Below, piece after piece: positions 21,610 to 33,084 of a DNA stretch of 64,000 nt. The notes beneath the pieces are model-generated. The model had not been told where the DNA came from. It was given only the letters and a program-made list of their open reading frames with translations, and did not search any database. The stretch's first letter is position 1. Each line of letters opens with the position of its first letter. The position numbers were made by a program, and so were the translations under genes. The DNA is from Mrakia gelida (lineage: Eukaryota; Basidiomycota; Tremellomycetes; Cystofilobasidiales; Mrakiaceae): positions 434,001 through 498,000 of the forward strand of contig BRON01000005.1 of assembly GCA_024345305.1 (NCBI GenBank), given 5' to 3'.

Positions 21610-24310
21610 ATGGCTGGAGGCGCTGCCCCCCTTCCTCCCTCGGGAAACATCTTCAAGCAGAAGCTCATGGAGCGAGAGTGAGTCTTCTCGTCAACCTCTT
21701 GACTCAGGCTTCTCGCTTCCTTTCCATCGAGTCGAGTCGAGCTGACCTCGTTCGCTTCCCTCGCTCCTCCAGATACTACGTCTCGTTCGCTCTCGTCACC
21801 TCTCTCTTCTTGTGAGTCTTCCTTTCTTTCGATTCTCATCACACAAAAGCTCAAACTGACCACTTCCCTACATTTTCCTATCCTTCTTCAGCGCTTGGGG
21901 TGAGCTCTCCCTCCTCGATCTCGTCCGACGACGCGTCTAAATCCAAACCTGACCTCAACTCTCCTTTCCTCCTTCCTCCCCCTCAGGATTCGCCTACGGT
22001 CTTCTCGACGTTCTTAACAAGCACTTCCAGAACGTTCTCGGCATCACCAAGCTTCAATCTACTGGTCTTCAGGTCGCCTGTGAGTCTAGCAGCAGCTCGT
22101 TTCCTCTCGGTTCCGCGATCGCGATCAGCGGTCGAGCTCACCTTCCCTTCCTTCTCTTCCTCCTGCAAGACTTCGGAATCGGATACTTCGCGTTCTCCCC
22201 TGTTGCTGGAGAGGTCCTCAAGCGATTCGGATACAAGAAAGCCATCCTCATGGGCCTCGGTCTCTACAGTACCGGTGCAATCCTCTTCTGGCCCGTCGCT
22301 CATTTGTTCGTCCTCTTCCCGCTCTCTCGCTCGACGGCTGAAGGCTGACACCCTTCTCTCTTAACAGCTCCGTCGGATCTACCAACCCTCAGGCTATCTT
22401 TGCCGGATTCGTCGTCTGCACCGCCGTGACTGCCTGTGGTCTCGCTACTCTCGAAGTCACCGCCAACTCGTTCGTCTCGTCTACCCTCCTTCGACGCGAA
22501 GACTTCCTCAGCTGACAAGTTTGTTTCCCCTTCCTTTTTATAGTTACGTCACTGTGATGCGTCCTGCTGGGCCCGCTGCCTTCCGTCTTCAGTTCTCTCA
22601 GGCGTGAGTGCATCTTTCCGTTCGAGCTCGACAGACTGCAAGCTGACTCGACGCGTCCCTTTCCCTTTCTTCTCCTCTTCAGCTTCAACGGAGTCGCCTC
22701 CTTCTCTGGGCCCCTCATCGCGTCCAAGTACTTCTTCTCTGCTGGAAACAACGACAACCTCACTGCGGTTCAGTATGTTTACATGAAAGTATTACATCTT
22801 TAACGCACTACGAGAACGAGGACGAACAGGTTCAGCCTCGCGACGCGCCGACACGACTTGCTTACCCTTCTTTCTTTTTCTCCTATCACAGGGCTGTCGC
22901 CGGACTCGGACTCATTCTCGCCATCCTCTTCGTCATCATCAAGCTCCCTGAGGTCTCGGAGCAGGAGTTGCAGGCTGAGGCGGACGCGGATGCTGAGGCC
23001 ACCGGGGACGCCGAGGCGGACGCTCAGCTCGCCAAACCCTTCATCAAGCAGACTCGAGCTATCCTTGGATTCGTTGCCCAGTTCATGTGAGTTTCAAGAT
23101 CTTTGGCTCTTCGTCTGTGAACGTCGCGTCGTCCGCTTTCGCTCTCTTGCCTCGCTGACTTACATCCTTCTCGCGCTTCTCCTTCAACAGGTACGTCGGT
23201 GCTCAGGTCACGATTGGAACCTTCTTCATCAACTATGCCCACGAGAGCGGAGGATACAGCGACTCCGAGGCCAGCAACCTCTGTTCGTCCCCGTTTCGTT
23301 TCGCGACGCGTTTCCGACTCACTGTATCGCTGACTCTCTCCTTGTTGACTTTCTCCTCCTCCAAAAGTGTCCTACTCTGTTCGTATCTCTTTCGTTGTCG
23401 AACAGCTTCTGCAATCTCTCTCGTTGCTGACTCTCTCCTGCTTCCTTTTTTTCAGCTGATCATCTTTACGTGAGTCCATTTCCTTTTCCTCGAGGCTCTG
23501 GCTTGCGCCCGCCCTTCCTGTCTCGCGTCGCTGACCATACCTTCTTCGATCCTCTTCCTCTCCGACAGCGTCTTCCGATTCGTCGCCACTGCTCTTCTTA
23601 CGGTCTTCTCGGCCTCGTTCCTCCTCGTCGTCAACGCTGTCATCTGTGCGCTTCTCGTCGCCCTCATGGGATCGATGAAGGGAACTGGAGGAGTCGCCTG
23701 CGTGATTGCCTGCTACGCTTTCATGGCTATCCAGTGTACGTACCTTCCCTTTGGATCTGTCTTCGACTTTCGGACTCCTTGGCGTATACTTCGAGTCCCT
23801 CTTCGCTTCGAAACTTCGACTGACTTCGTCGCGTCGCGTCTTCTCCTCCTCCAGACCCCGTCATCTTCGTCATCTCCACCGAGAACCTTGGTCGACACAC
23901 TCGACGAGCCGCTGCTCTCCTCGTCATGGGAGTCTCCGGAGGAGCCGTTTTCCCTCCCATCCAAGGAGCCATCGCCACGAAGTGTGAGTCTTCGATCGCA
24001 TCTCCTCGACGCGACCCACTCTCGCTTCTCGACGCTGACCGCCCACCCTTCTCTCCTTCCCAAATTTGCTCCTTGCCCTTCAGACAACACCCGAGTGTCG
24101 ATGTGGGTGTCTTTCGTCCCCTTCCTCTACGTCGCCGGATACGCCGCTTGGATCTGGAGGCAGAAGGGAACCAAGTTCACTCTCCAAGCCGAGACTCGAG
24201 TCAGGGACGAGCGACTCTCTCACGGACAGGTCGTTCGGGAATCCTCTCCTGTTTCGAACGAGAAGGACGGAAAGGGCGAGGACCTCGATCAGATCGAGTA
24301 CCGAGCTTAG
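21610..24310 (+). CDS. MFS sugar/H+ symporter, FucP (FHS) family
   Basis: About fifteen exons give roughly 490 residues with 12 predicted membrane spans. The signature of the fungal fucose/glucose-galactose permease family is clear: WGFAYGLLDVLNKHFQ in helix 1, then AYFGIGYF and GYKKAILMGLGLYSTGA, and in the second half FNGVASFSGP, VFRFVATALL and the GVSGGAVFPPIQG motif of helix 10. The family carries L-fucose, glucose or galactose by proton symport at the plasma membrane; the substrate here is not known. Three exons are tiny: 21892-21899 (8 nt), 23368-23378 (11 nt) and 23456-23469 (14 nt). The cytoplasmic tail is charged (EKDGKGEDLDQIEYRA). It converges on the CE9-like amidohydrolase. Confidence 0.87.
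21892..21899 (+). other. 8 nt microexon in the MFS transporter gene
   Basis: CGCTTGGG, flanked by TTCAG and GTGAGC. It completes F-A-W-G ahead of FAYGLLDVLNKHF, the family signature in helix 1. Without it the frame is lost. Confidence 0.8.
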
Positions 24311-24659
24311 TTTATCTCTAGCTTTTTCGCCTAGCTTCACGTTTGTTCTCGCTCCGTCTCACTTTGCACACGACCGTCGTCACGATTTCTCTCTTCTCTT
24401 TTGCACTCTGTACTTTCACTCTTGGGCTCTTCGTCTCGCTATCTTTCTCCTCGTCTACAAAACTCTGCTTTCTAGACTAGACTCGCTCCTAGATCTTACT
24501 CTGCATGATTCTGCCTTCGAAGTTCGACTCTCGCGTCTTCAATCTTCTCGAGCGAGCTTCTTCGATTCTGCTCTCTTCGTCGAGCTCTGAACGAATCCAG
24601 AATCATCGACCCCCTGCCCTTCTTAAAATCTACGAAGTCTTTTCCACCCCTTGCTGCCC
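24311..24659. other. Convergent intergenic region
   Basis: About 350 bp between two convergent stop codons. It is T/C-rich on the plus strand and I see no gene. It should hold both 3' untranslated regions and polyadenylation sites. Confidence 0.5.
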
Positions 24660-27600
24660 TCAGAAGAGCAAAACCTCTCCCTTCTCTCCATCTCCAGTCC
24701 CAACAGCGACGACCTTCGACCGTCCCGCCTCGATCAGACTTCCGTACTCGACCGCAACCCAGTCCTGCTTTCCCTCGCTGGGAACCTTGACGCCGAGGAG
24801 CTTCTCGATGTTGGTGGTTCCGAAAGCGAGGACCTCGAGGGGAGTGAAGGGGTTTCGAACGGAGTCGGTGAGGATCTGAGCGAGGAACGAAGCCGAAGAC
24901 GAGAGCGAAGAGGACGAGGAGATCAGCTGAGGGTTTTCTTTTCGAGAGCTTGAAAGCGAGCTTACAAAGGATAAGGTCCATCGGAGGAGAGACACCGAGG
25001 AGGTGAAAGGAGGCTGCTGGGGATCGAGTCCCACGGCGACGACCTGAAGAAGAGAGCGGGAGAAAAGTCGTGTGAATTCGGGGTCGACATCGCTTCGAGA
25101 GCGAGAGGTTGGGAAAAAAGAAAACTCACGACTCCGGCAGCGTGAAGAGCGGAGAGAGTCGTCTCAGCGGTGAGAGGCGCACCGGCAAGGCTGACCGAAC
25201 GAAAGGGTCGAAGAAGAAGGAGGTCAGCGATCGTCCGTTGACGCGAGGAGCGAAACGAAAGGTCCAGTCCAATGCGACTCACACTCGTCTCTCCTCCCAA
25301 CTTCCAGGGAAACCTCGAAGGGGAGCAACGATGACTCCGACCTTGGCCTTCGCGATCTCCTTAGCGAGAAGATGAGCCTCAGCGGCACCGTGGAAGACGA
25401 ATCGAATCGACGTCTTGTGCAAGGCTTCCGCGTCGGCTTTGAGCTCGAGGAGAGTAGCCATCTGCGAGGAACGAGTGAACACGAATCAGTCAGTGTCGTC
25501 TTTCTCGAGACCGAAGAGACGAGAGAGAGCCTCGCCTGATCAGCCGAGTGGACCTTGAGAACCAAAGGCGCGTCTCCCGCGATGATGGGCACGAACGCCT
25601 CTTGGAGAGGAGTGAGAGCTCCCTCGCTTCGGTTCTTCTTTCCCTCGAGAAGACCACGAAGGAGCGAGATTTGGAGGGACACGGGAGTTCCGGTGTGACC
25701 GATGGTGATGGAGAGACCAGCCTTGCGATCGATAACGGCGCCAGGAGAGAGACGGTTTTCAGCTCCGAGGGAGATGAAAGCGTTGTATCCTGAGGGATCG
25801 GGGGAAGAAGAAGTAAGCCTCGAAATACCCGAAAGATAGAGGGAGAAGGGACTCGCCAGTGATGAAGTTGTCGTTTGCGTAAGGAAGGGAGATGGACTTC
25901 GTGATACCGGCTCGGACGTCGATGAGCTGAAGGAACGCGACGAGAAGGGAAAGAACCGAAAATAATCGATCAGTTCGAGAGTCCAAGTGCGTGAGACGGA
26001 CACGGAAGAGCTGAGATCGCGACTCACCATCTCCTTTCCTCCAAAGACGAGTCCATCGCTCGCTTGACTAACAGGTCCAGTAGGAAGCAGACCAGGAACG
26101 AAGGTCGTGATCCCAGCATCGACTGTCGACGCCTCCATGTCAATCTCGAGAAGTCCGAGGTTGGTTCTGCGAGAACGAGGAAGGAAAAACGAGAAAGATC
26201 AGCGTCGACGCGTCTCTCCATCCCGCTCAAAACACTTTTCTTCGTCACTCACCCAAAGCTCGTCAACCCAGGCCCGATGCTACCACCCTTCAGATCCACC
26301 ACCTCAGCCTCCAACTCTTCCTCCACACTCATCACACACTCCCCAACACAATCGACCCTTCCGTTCCTCATCACAACCCTCGTTCCCTCCTCCTCCTTCA
26401 ACCCACCCGTGGGGTCGACCTCCTTCGACGACGAGTAAATCTCCTTCAACTCCCCACCCTCCCTCAGAACCACACTCCTCACGTTCAAGAACACCGCATT
26501 CTTCACCCTCTTCCTCGCCTCGAACGAAGGATCTCCGTGAGTCGAGATGACCTCGGCGATTTCACGAGTGTAGTTGGCTGAGAGAGGGATGCGTTGATCT
26601 GAGGCGGGACGAGGGACGAGGTGGGGAGAGGAGAGTTGAGGGATACCATCGACGTAGACTTGGGAGGGGGTGGCTCCGAGTTGAAGGGGGTGGGATTGCC
26701 AGATGACAACGTCTGGAGGGGGACGAGGAGGGGAAGGAGGTTAGCGGGGAGAGAGGGACGGACGAGGGAGAGAGAAGAAAGACGGGGGAGAGCTCTGGTT
26801 GGGGAATGGGTGGGTGGGGAAGAGAGAGACGTACCTGCATCGTATCCTGGTCGGAGATACCCGATTCGGTGGCCCTTGCCGATCAAGGTAGCAGGAGTTG
26901 AGGTGACGGCGGCGCTGAGGAATGAACGAGTTCCGAAGAAGTCAGCGACGAGAATGGCGAGCGAGAGAGGGGGTTTCGAGAACACTCACAGAGCAAGGTT
27001 GGCCTCCAGACCATAGTAGTGAGCTTGAACAGCCTCGTGGAGAACACTGGAGGCAGCACAAAGCGAAGACGAGTCGAGCGATCAGTCGCTTGTTTGAGTG
27101 TCGTTCGAACTCCGTCGTTTCGATTTCGAGCGTGCACTCACTATCGAGAGTTGACGGCCGAGTGATCAGACTAGAGCAGCGACGTAAAAAAGAGAAAGGA
27201 CGGGTCAGTTTCGAAATCCGGGGAGCTCATCGAAACGGGAAGAACGAGCGTGCTGACCTTCATCGCGACCTTGATCCCAGCGTCCGCCAAGATCTTGGGG
27301 GCATGAACCGAGTGTCGGTAAGCCTCGTGCTTGTATCGAGAGAAGGCAGCGAAGATAGCAGCACCTGGCCGAAGACGAAGAGGAAGGAGAAGTCAGCGAG
27401 AGGATTTTACGCGTCGAACCGAGCGACGAAGAAGGGTGGAGGAAGAAGGGCGACAGCTCACCAGGAGGACCTCCCCATCCCTTCTTGAGCACATCAGGGA
27501 CGATGTGAGCCTCGTGAGCGTGATGGACGGCGGAGACGTGGAACCTGAATTGCGAGGAAAGAGACGGCGAAGACGAAGAGCGAGTCAGTCGTGAGGCGTC

Positions 27601-29435
27601 GCTCGTTTCGAGAACGTTGATCGAACGAAGGTGAGAAGGAGAGACGACATCACTCACTTGAACTCGTTCGACAACCTAATCAACGCATCCAAGTCGGTCG
27701 CCTCGTACTGAGAAACGAAAGCGAAACCCAACAACGCCTCAGTTCAAGCAGCTCCCCTCCCTCCACGTTGGGTCGTTCTCGACGCCTTCAAACTCACACA
27801 ATGAGCATTCACCAACACCTTCCCCCTCAACGTATCCACCAAAGCCTCCAACCTCAAGCTCGACTGAGGATACTTCCCCACCCCAGCGAAAGCACCAGGA
27901 GTAGCAGGAGGTTCCTCGAGAGCAGCCTCGACGGACGAACACCAATCGTCCTGAGCGACCTTCTCGAGTCGAGCTTGGTTGTAGATGTTTCGGAAGTCCC
28001 ATTGAGTGTCCATTCGAGTTTGCCCATAGACCCTTGATGGGTTCTCTCCGAAGGCGTGCTTGAAGTGTCGGGCGTGGTTGGTCCTGCGTTGAAAGAAACG
28101 AGAGAGTCAGGACAGCTGAAGCTCAAACGAACGCGATGGGAAAGAGAACGACTCACCTCGTCCAGTTCCCATCAGCTGCGATCTCGAAAGGAGGTTCGAG
28201 GAGCATGACTGAGACGGAGTTCTCGGAGGTAGGTCTGAACTTGAGGACGTAGCCTTGGCCTGCGACGAGAGTCGAAGAGAGGGAGGTCAGCGAATGAACG
28301 GGCGAGAGACGCGTCGAGTCGAGGGACGAGGACAAGACGAACCTCCGATAGCATCAGCAGATCCTGGAAGGATCAAGCTGGTCGTGGTTCCTCCAGCGAT
28401 GATGAGAGGGAAGGCGGCGTCGTGAGTGTTGATCCCATCTAGATAGCAAAAGAGGAGAAGGATCAGAGTCGAGTTCGAGCGGCGAGAGTAAAGAACGAGA
28501 ACGAACCGAGGGAACGAAGCTGTAAGTTCGAGATCCAGATTCAGGGTCAGTTTCGACAGTCTTTTACTTCGAGGGATACTGGGAAAGGAGTGGTAGAGCT
28601 CACGTAGGGGTTGGTATCGCTCAACAAACTGTTCCCGTCGGCCGTTCCTCCGAAAGCAGGTGCCGAACCAATTCCAGCGTGCGAGTGCCTGCAGAAAACG
28701 CGTACCAGAACCAAGAACAAAGGTCAGATGTAAGTCTTCGCTCCGTGCTGTCCTCGAACGAAGCTCGACGCGACGAGGAGAGAGGAAAGAGACGGGACGA
28801 ACATGTCGACCTGCGAACGCGAACGGGAACAACCGCCAACGAAACGAGTCAGCGATCCTACCACCTTCCTTATTCAGTGCACGCTTGCTTCGATAAGAAC
28901 TCACAATCCCAGGCGTAACCCAAGCTCCCTTCGCATCCACCTCCTCCACCCCCTTCGTCAGCAACGCCTTCGCGCTTCCTTTCCCACCCACGCTCTTCAA
29001 GATCCCCCCCTCCAGCAAAACCTCTCCCTCCTTGATGACTTCGTTCCCGTTGTCGTTCCCCGTCCAGATCGTTGCATTCTTGATCAAGACAGCCTTGGTT
29101 CCAGGGACGAACCTCTCGCTCTGGGTTCGCTGATGGAAGTCGGAGGGAGGACCGGGGATGAACGAGTGTTGCTTGCAGAACTCTAGACCTTGGATGATGT
29201 GCGAGGGCAAGGGAGCGGGTGCTGGGGTTGGGAAGGGCCAAGGAGCTATGGTGAGGAGGTCGGTGGTCGTTGAGGCGAGGACGGTAAGGGAGGTGAGGGA
29301 GAGGGCTGCGAGGAGGAGGAGATGTCGAGCTCGGGAGGAGGAGGAAGAGGAGGAGCGGGCGGAACGATCCTTCTCGAGGTCGGGGTCGTCGAAGGGGAGG
29401 GAGATGTGCGCTTGGGGGCGACGAGATCGGAACAT
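24660..29435 (-). CDS. Amidohydrolase, carbohydrate esterase family 9-like, membrane-anchored
   Basis: About twenty exons give roughly 900-950 residues starting at the ATG at 29435. The N-terminus has a short cytosolic tail and one hydrophobic anchor (HLLLLAALSLTSLTVLA), so the catalytic part likely faces the lumen or outside. The amidohydrolase opens with ATIWTGND and GAWVTPGI, then VDMHSHAGIGSAPAFGG carrying the metal-binding H-x-H, GGTTTSLILPGS, VLVNAHC, KFHVSAVHHAHEA and KSDHSA. The second half has GYLRPGYDADV-like and GLEVLAFGTTNIEKLLG segments typical of this family. CE9 members deacetylate amino-sugar derivatives, but the fungal branch is not characterised, so the substrate is unknown. 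An 8 nt exon (28810-28803) encodes the V-D-M of the metal motif; a 13 nt exon lies at 28519-28507. Confidence 0.82.
28803..28810 (-). other. 8 nt microexon in the amidohydrolase gene
   Basis: GTCGACAT, flanked by CGCAG and GTTCGT. Joining it in gives GI-VDM-HSHAG, the metal-binding motif of the family. Skipping it breaks both motif and frame. Confidence 0.75.
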
Positions 29436-29751
29436 CCTTGATTGAGACGAGAGAGGGTCGCGGTTGGGAGTTTGAGAAGGGTGAAAAGAGGGAAGAGAAG
29501 CGAGCTCGCCTTTCAGCCCATGCGAGCGAAGAGACGGCCATCTGCGAGCCCTCGGTTGTTTTCTTTTCATATAGATAGGGAGTTCTGGAACGCCTGCAGT
29601 CGTCGACGGCGACTTCTTTTCGTTCGACCCAAAGCTGAAAATCTTCTTCGAGAGGAGCGATGACGAGCACGACCCTCCTGCCCCTCCTTTTGAACTCGAG
29701 CTCAACTTCGACGCTTCGACCTCTCTAACTCCATCTCTCCTTCTCCTCGCC
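29436..29751. other. Divergent promoter region
   Basis: 316 bp between the divergent amidohydrolase and peroxiredoxin-like genes. The plus strand near 29500-29600 includes TTTTCATATAGATAGG, a possible TATA-like element on either strand. No gene is seen. The minus-strand frame stays open here, so a longer amidohydrolase N-terminus cannot be excluded. Confidence 0.4.
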
Positions 29752-30587
29752 ATGTTCATCATCTCGGATCTCCTCTCTCTCGTTCCCTCGTCGGACAAAG
29801 GAACTGCTCCTCCTCCAGCTATCGGATCTCCCGCTCCCAAGGATCCTAAGGGACGACTCAACTTCCCTCTCGATGTGAGCTCTGCTCCCTCCTTCCTTCC
29901 CTCCGACCTCCCCTCCTTCCCTCCCTTCCCGTCTCGAAAGCTTACCCTTCTCTCTCAATCGTCATACCTCAGCCTCCCCGTCCCCTCTTCCTCCTCTTCC
30001 CCCGACACGTTGGCTGCCCGTTCGCTGAACGAGACGTCCATCAACTCGTCGCTCTCGTTCTCGCCAACCCTTCGAGATTCTCCATCCCCTCAACCGCGAA
30101 CTCTCCTCCTCTCACCGACAACGTTGGACCCACCACTCCTTCCACCACACCGATCACCTTCCTGATCGTCACCCACTCGGACCTCACCTCCTCCCGAGAA
30201 TGGTTCGCATCCGTCCTCCACTCAGCCGTCAACTCCTTCACCTCCTCCAACTCCAATTCCAGCTCCCCTCCTCCCGACCCCTCCCTCATCGCCCAACACT
30301 TCTCCCTCTTCCCAGACCCTTCAGGAACCCTCTCCTCAGCGTACGGCATCGGATCCTTGCCGTCCTACTCGTCGTTGTTCTCCAAGACGATGTGGGCGGA
30401 GATCACGAAGCTCAAGGAGAGCGAGGCGAAGATTGTGAATCGGACGACGGGAGGAGGGAGTGATAGGTGGAAGGCTCAGGGGGCGGTGGTGGTGGGAGCG
30501 GATGGGCTGGTGAAGTGGTGGTGGAGGGGGGAGAAGGCTGAGGAGGAGGGGGATTGGGAGGAGGCGGTGGGGAGTTTGGGGGTTTGA
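29752..30587 (+). CDS. PRXL2/AhpC-TSA-like thioredoxin-fold peroxiredoxin
   Basis: Two exons (29752-29874, 29973-30587) give 245 residues. After a 40-residue N-terminal segment comes a beta strand and active-site loop, LFLLFPRHVGCPFAERDVHQL, with Cys at about residue 56 in the GCPFAER motif of the AhpC-TSA_2/PRXL2 group. Later landmarks are ITFLIVTHSD, FPDPSGTLSSAYGIG, typical of thioredoxin-like antioxidant enzymes, and GAVVVGADGLVKWWWRG near the end. Only one Cys is present in the motif, so it would act as a 1-Cys type. No signal peptide is seen, suggesting a cytosolic protein. The expected role is reduction of peroxides; the electron donor is unknown. Confidence 0.8.
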
Positions 30588-30857
30588 GCGAGGGGAGGGA
30601 CTCGCGAGGGAGGGAGAGGGAGGCAGGGGGGTGGTTGTTCTAGCTCTGCTGCTATACGAGAGAGGTTTGACATTACCATATCTCTCGAAGGAAGGGTTAT
30701 GGAGCAGTATACGCGAGATCCGCTCAAATTTAGGAAACGAAGAGAACGAAACGCGAAGGAAGCGCGCGTCGACGAGCTCCACCTCCTCCTCGTCTCTTTT
30801 CCTTCGACTTCTCCTTCAAGATCAAGATCCCGATCAAGATCGTTCCATCAAAGATAG

Positions 30858-32804
30858 TCAAGCCTTCACCTCCTCACTAGCTCCTCCCTCCACCACCTTC
30901 TCCTCCTCGCTCGTCACCCCAAACCTCTTCTCCCAATCCCTCCTCCCCAAAATCAGACCCCTCGCACTAACACAAACACTCTTCAACTCCTCCCTCGTCC
31001 TATCCAACCTCCCTCCACCCCCTCCCAAATCCAAATCCCTCAACACCTCCTCATCCATCTCATCCTCCAACACCTCCATCTCCTCCTCATCCTTCTTCGT
31101 CCTCGCGTGCCCCTCTTTGCCCGTCTCGTCGTCGAAGATCGTAGCTCCAAAGTCTTTCTTAGAGCGGACGTGCGCGACGGTCTCCTTGTTGTCTTCGAAG
31201 AAGTAGGCGAGGACGGCGGAGGAGGCTAGGATGACGGAGAGGAATTTTTGAGGGGACAGCCAGGTGGAGGGGGAGAGGGAGGGAGAGGAGCCGTAGAGGT
31301 GGGAGGAGAGGAGGAGGAGGGATTTGAGGGTTGTGGAGATGGGTTTGGTGGAGCCGGACTGGGTTGGAAGAGCGAGCGCCGAGGGAACGAAAAGGAGGCG
31401 GGGTGGGCAAAAGAGAGACGGAAGAGGGGAGGTGAGACGCGTGCTCGAGAGCTCGAACTCACGCATCGGAAGATCTTGATGGCTGAGTCGGTAGCAGCTC
31501 CGGATCCGTTCTTCCTCAGAGCGGAGGATTCAGTGGCTCGGGAGGGCTGGGAGTCGGAGATGGAGCGGGGCGAGGCGACTGGAGGGAACACGAAGCAAGA
31601 TAAGATCGACAAGTCAGGTCGAGGAAGCGAGCGGGTCGACGCGTTCGAGGAAGAAAGAGAGCGGTTCACTCACGCAGCCAAGTGTTAAACTCCACAGGCT
31701 CCGTTTGAGGGAGGTGGTGGAAGTAGTAGGCGAAATCGATGGAGGTCCCGATACCGTAGGGGGAGTAGAGACGCGATTGGACTTCGAGGGTTTGGGGAGT
31801 GGTTCTTGAGGCGAGCGGAGACGAGGAATAGATCAGCATTCGAAGCTTTGAACAGCACATAACGATATCCACCTCTCGTAGATCTAGGAGACTCTTCGAA
31901 ACCAACTCACCCCTCGTTCACACCAGCTAGCTTCAGCAGATAGATCGACCCGCGACTCGTCCTGGCCAACCGCGTCTTCTCCTTGTCGTCCTCGATGGCA
32001 GCTCCGTAGATCTCTCCTGAAATTGCACTAGCCATACCTCGAAGAACGCTTGAGGTGTTTCCGAGCTCATCACGCTCGATTCGCTCGAAGGCTGGGGTGA
32101 GGGAGGTGTGGATATGGTCGAGCTCGGATCGCTCACTGTAACGGTCAAACGAAAGTCGAAGAGTGAGCTTGAGCCAGCGTCGAAGGAGATAAGGAGAAGA
32201 GAGAGGGAGAATAGACACTTACAGGAAGTAAGACCTCCATTGCTTGTCGGTGATGGAGCTGTCATAGGGAGCTAGGAGGCTGGGGGGCGAGCAGAGGAGG
32301 GAGGGGATGGGAAGGGAGGTCAGCTCGAATGAAAGCTCGCAGACCTGCTTTTTGAGCTCTGTCGCCGGTAGATCCACCGTGATCCCGTCTTTCTACGCTG
32401 ATCCTATGAGCTCCTATCCAGATCTCTTGAGACAACTCATCGTCGAAGAAGAGGAAGCTTTGCCTCGAGCTCAAAGGGCAAGGACTTCCTCCCTCCCTAT
32501 TCGACGAAGCTCACCTCCTCCCTCCCTTCCCTCCATCTCCATCCCCTCTTCCTCCCCATCACACCTACAACCCAAACATCAAAGGCGAGATGACTCACCA
32601 CCACTTCTCGACACACTGCTTCCCGTACTCTCCCTGAGGCATCTCCTCCGACCACGTCGAATGAGTCTCCTTCCAGTTGTTCGGCGTCGAGCTCTTGGGG
32701 ATCGACGAAACGAGCTTCTTCTTCTCCTTTACACCTCCGGACGACTTCTTCTTGGTAGCGGGCTGAGAGGAAGTAGATGCCGGGGGAGCTTCTCGTTTGA
32801 CCAT
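30858..32804 (-). CDS. Hypothetical conserved-looking protein
   Basis: About six exons are predicted from the ATG at 32804 to the stop at 30858. The N-terminus is Lys/Ser-rich, followed by an unusual stretch TWSEEMPQGEYGKQCVEKWW joined to CLLAPYDSSITDKQWRSYF. Further on are ERIERDELGNTSSVLRG, TPQTLEVQSRLYSPYGIG and DFAYYFHHLPQ, all looking like a folded domain. A hydrophobic segment (FLSVILASSAVLAYFFE) precedes an acidic tail with many Asp/Glu. The first intron is about 310 bp, longer than its neighbours, and may hide an exon. I do not recognise the family; the conserved-looking aromatic residues suggest a real domain. The open plus-strand frames across it are shadows. Confidence 0.6.
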
Positions 32805-33084
32805 GATGTTGGAGGGGGAAGGAAGGAAGGGAAGAGGGGATGGGGAAGGTCGTCGTTGCGAGTCGCTCGAAATCTCGAGCTCGAAGTCAGGAGGAGGAAC
32901 GAGGGCCGCGGCTTGAGAGAAAATTGCAGAGGATTCGAGCTCACTTCACCTCAGAGCAAACGAATGTAACATGAAGCCTCATTATCACCGAACGATCCAA
33001 GCCAGAGAAACAAAACTCTCCTTCCAACAGATCCTCCATCGTCCTCGAGACCCACGAATCGCGACTCGATCTCCTCGACCCGCC

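Noticed and set aside
30631..31206. 191-residue plus-strand frame
   Set aside because: It is the antisense of the minus-strand gene 30858-32804, whose frame has sensible splice sites; the Ser/Pro content mirrors Asp/Glu and Gly codons.
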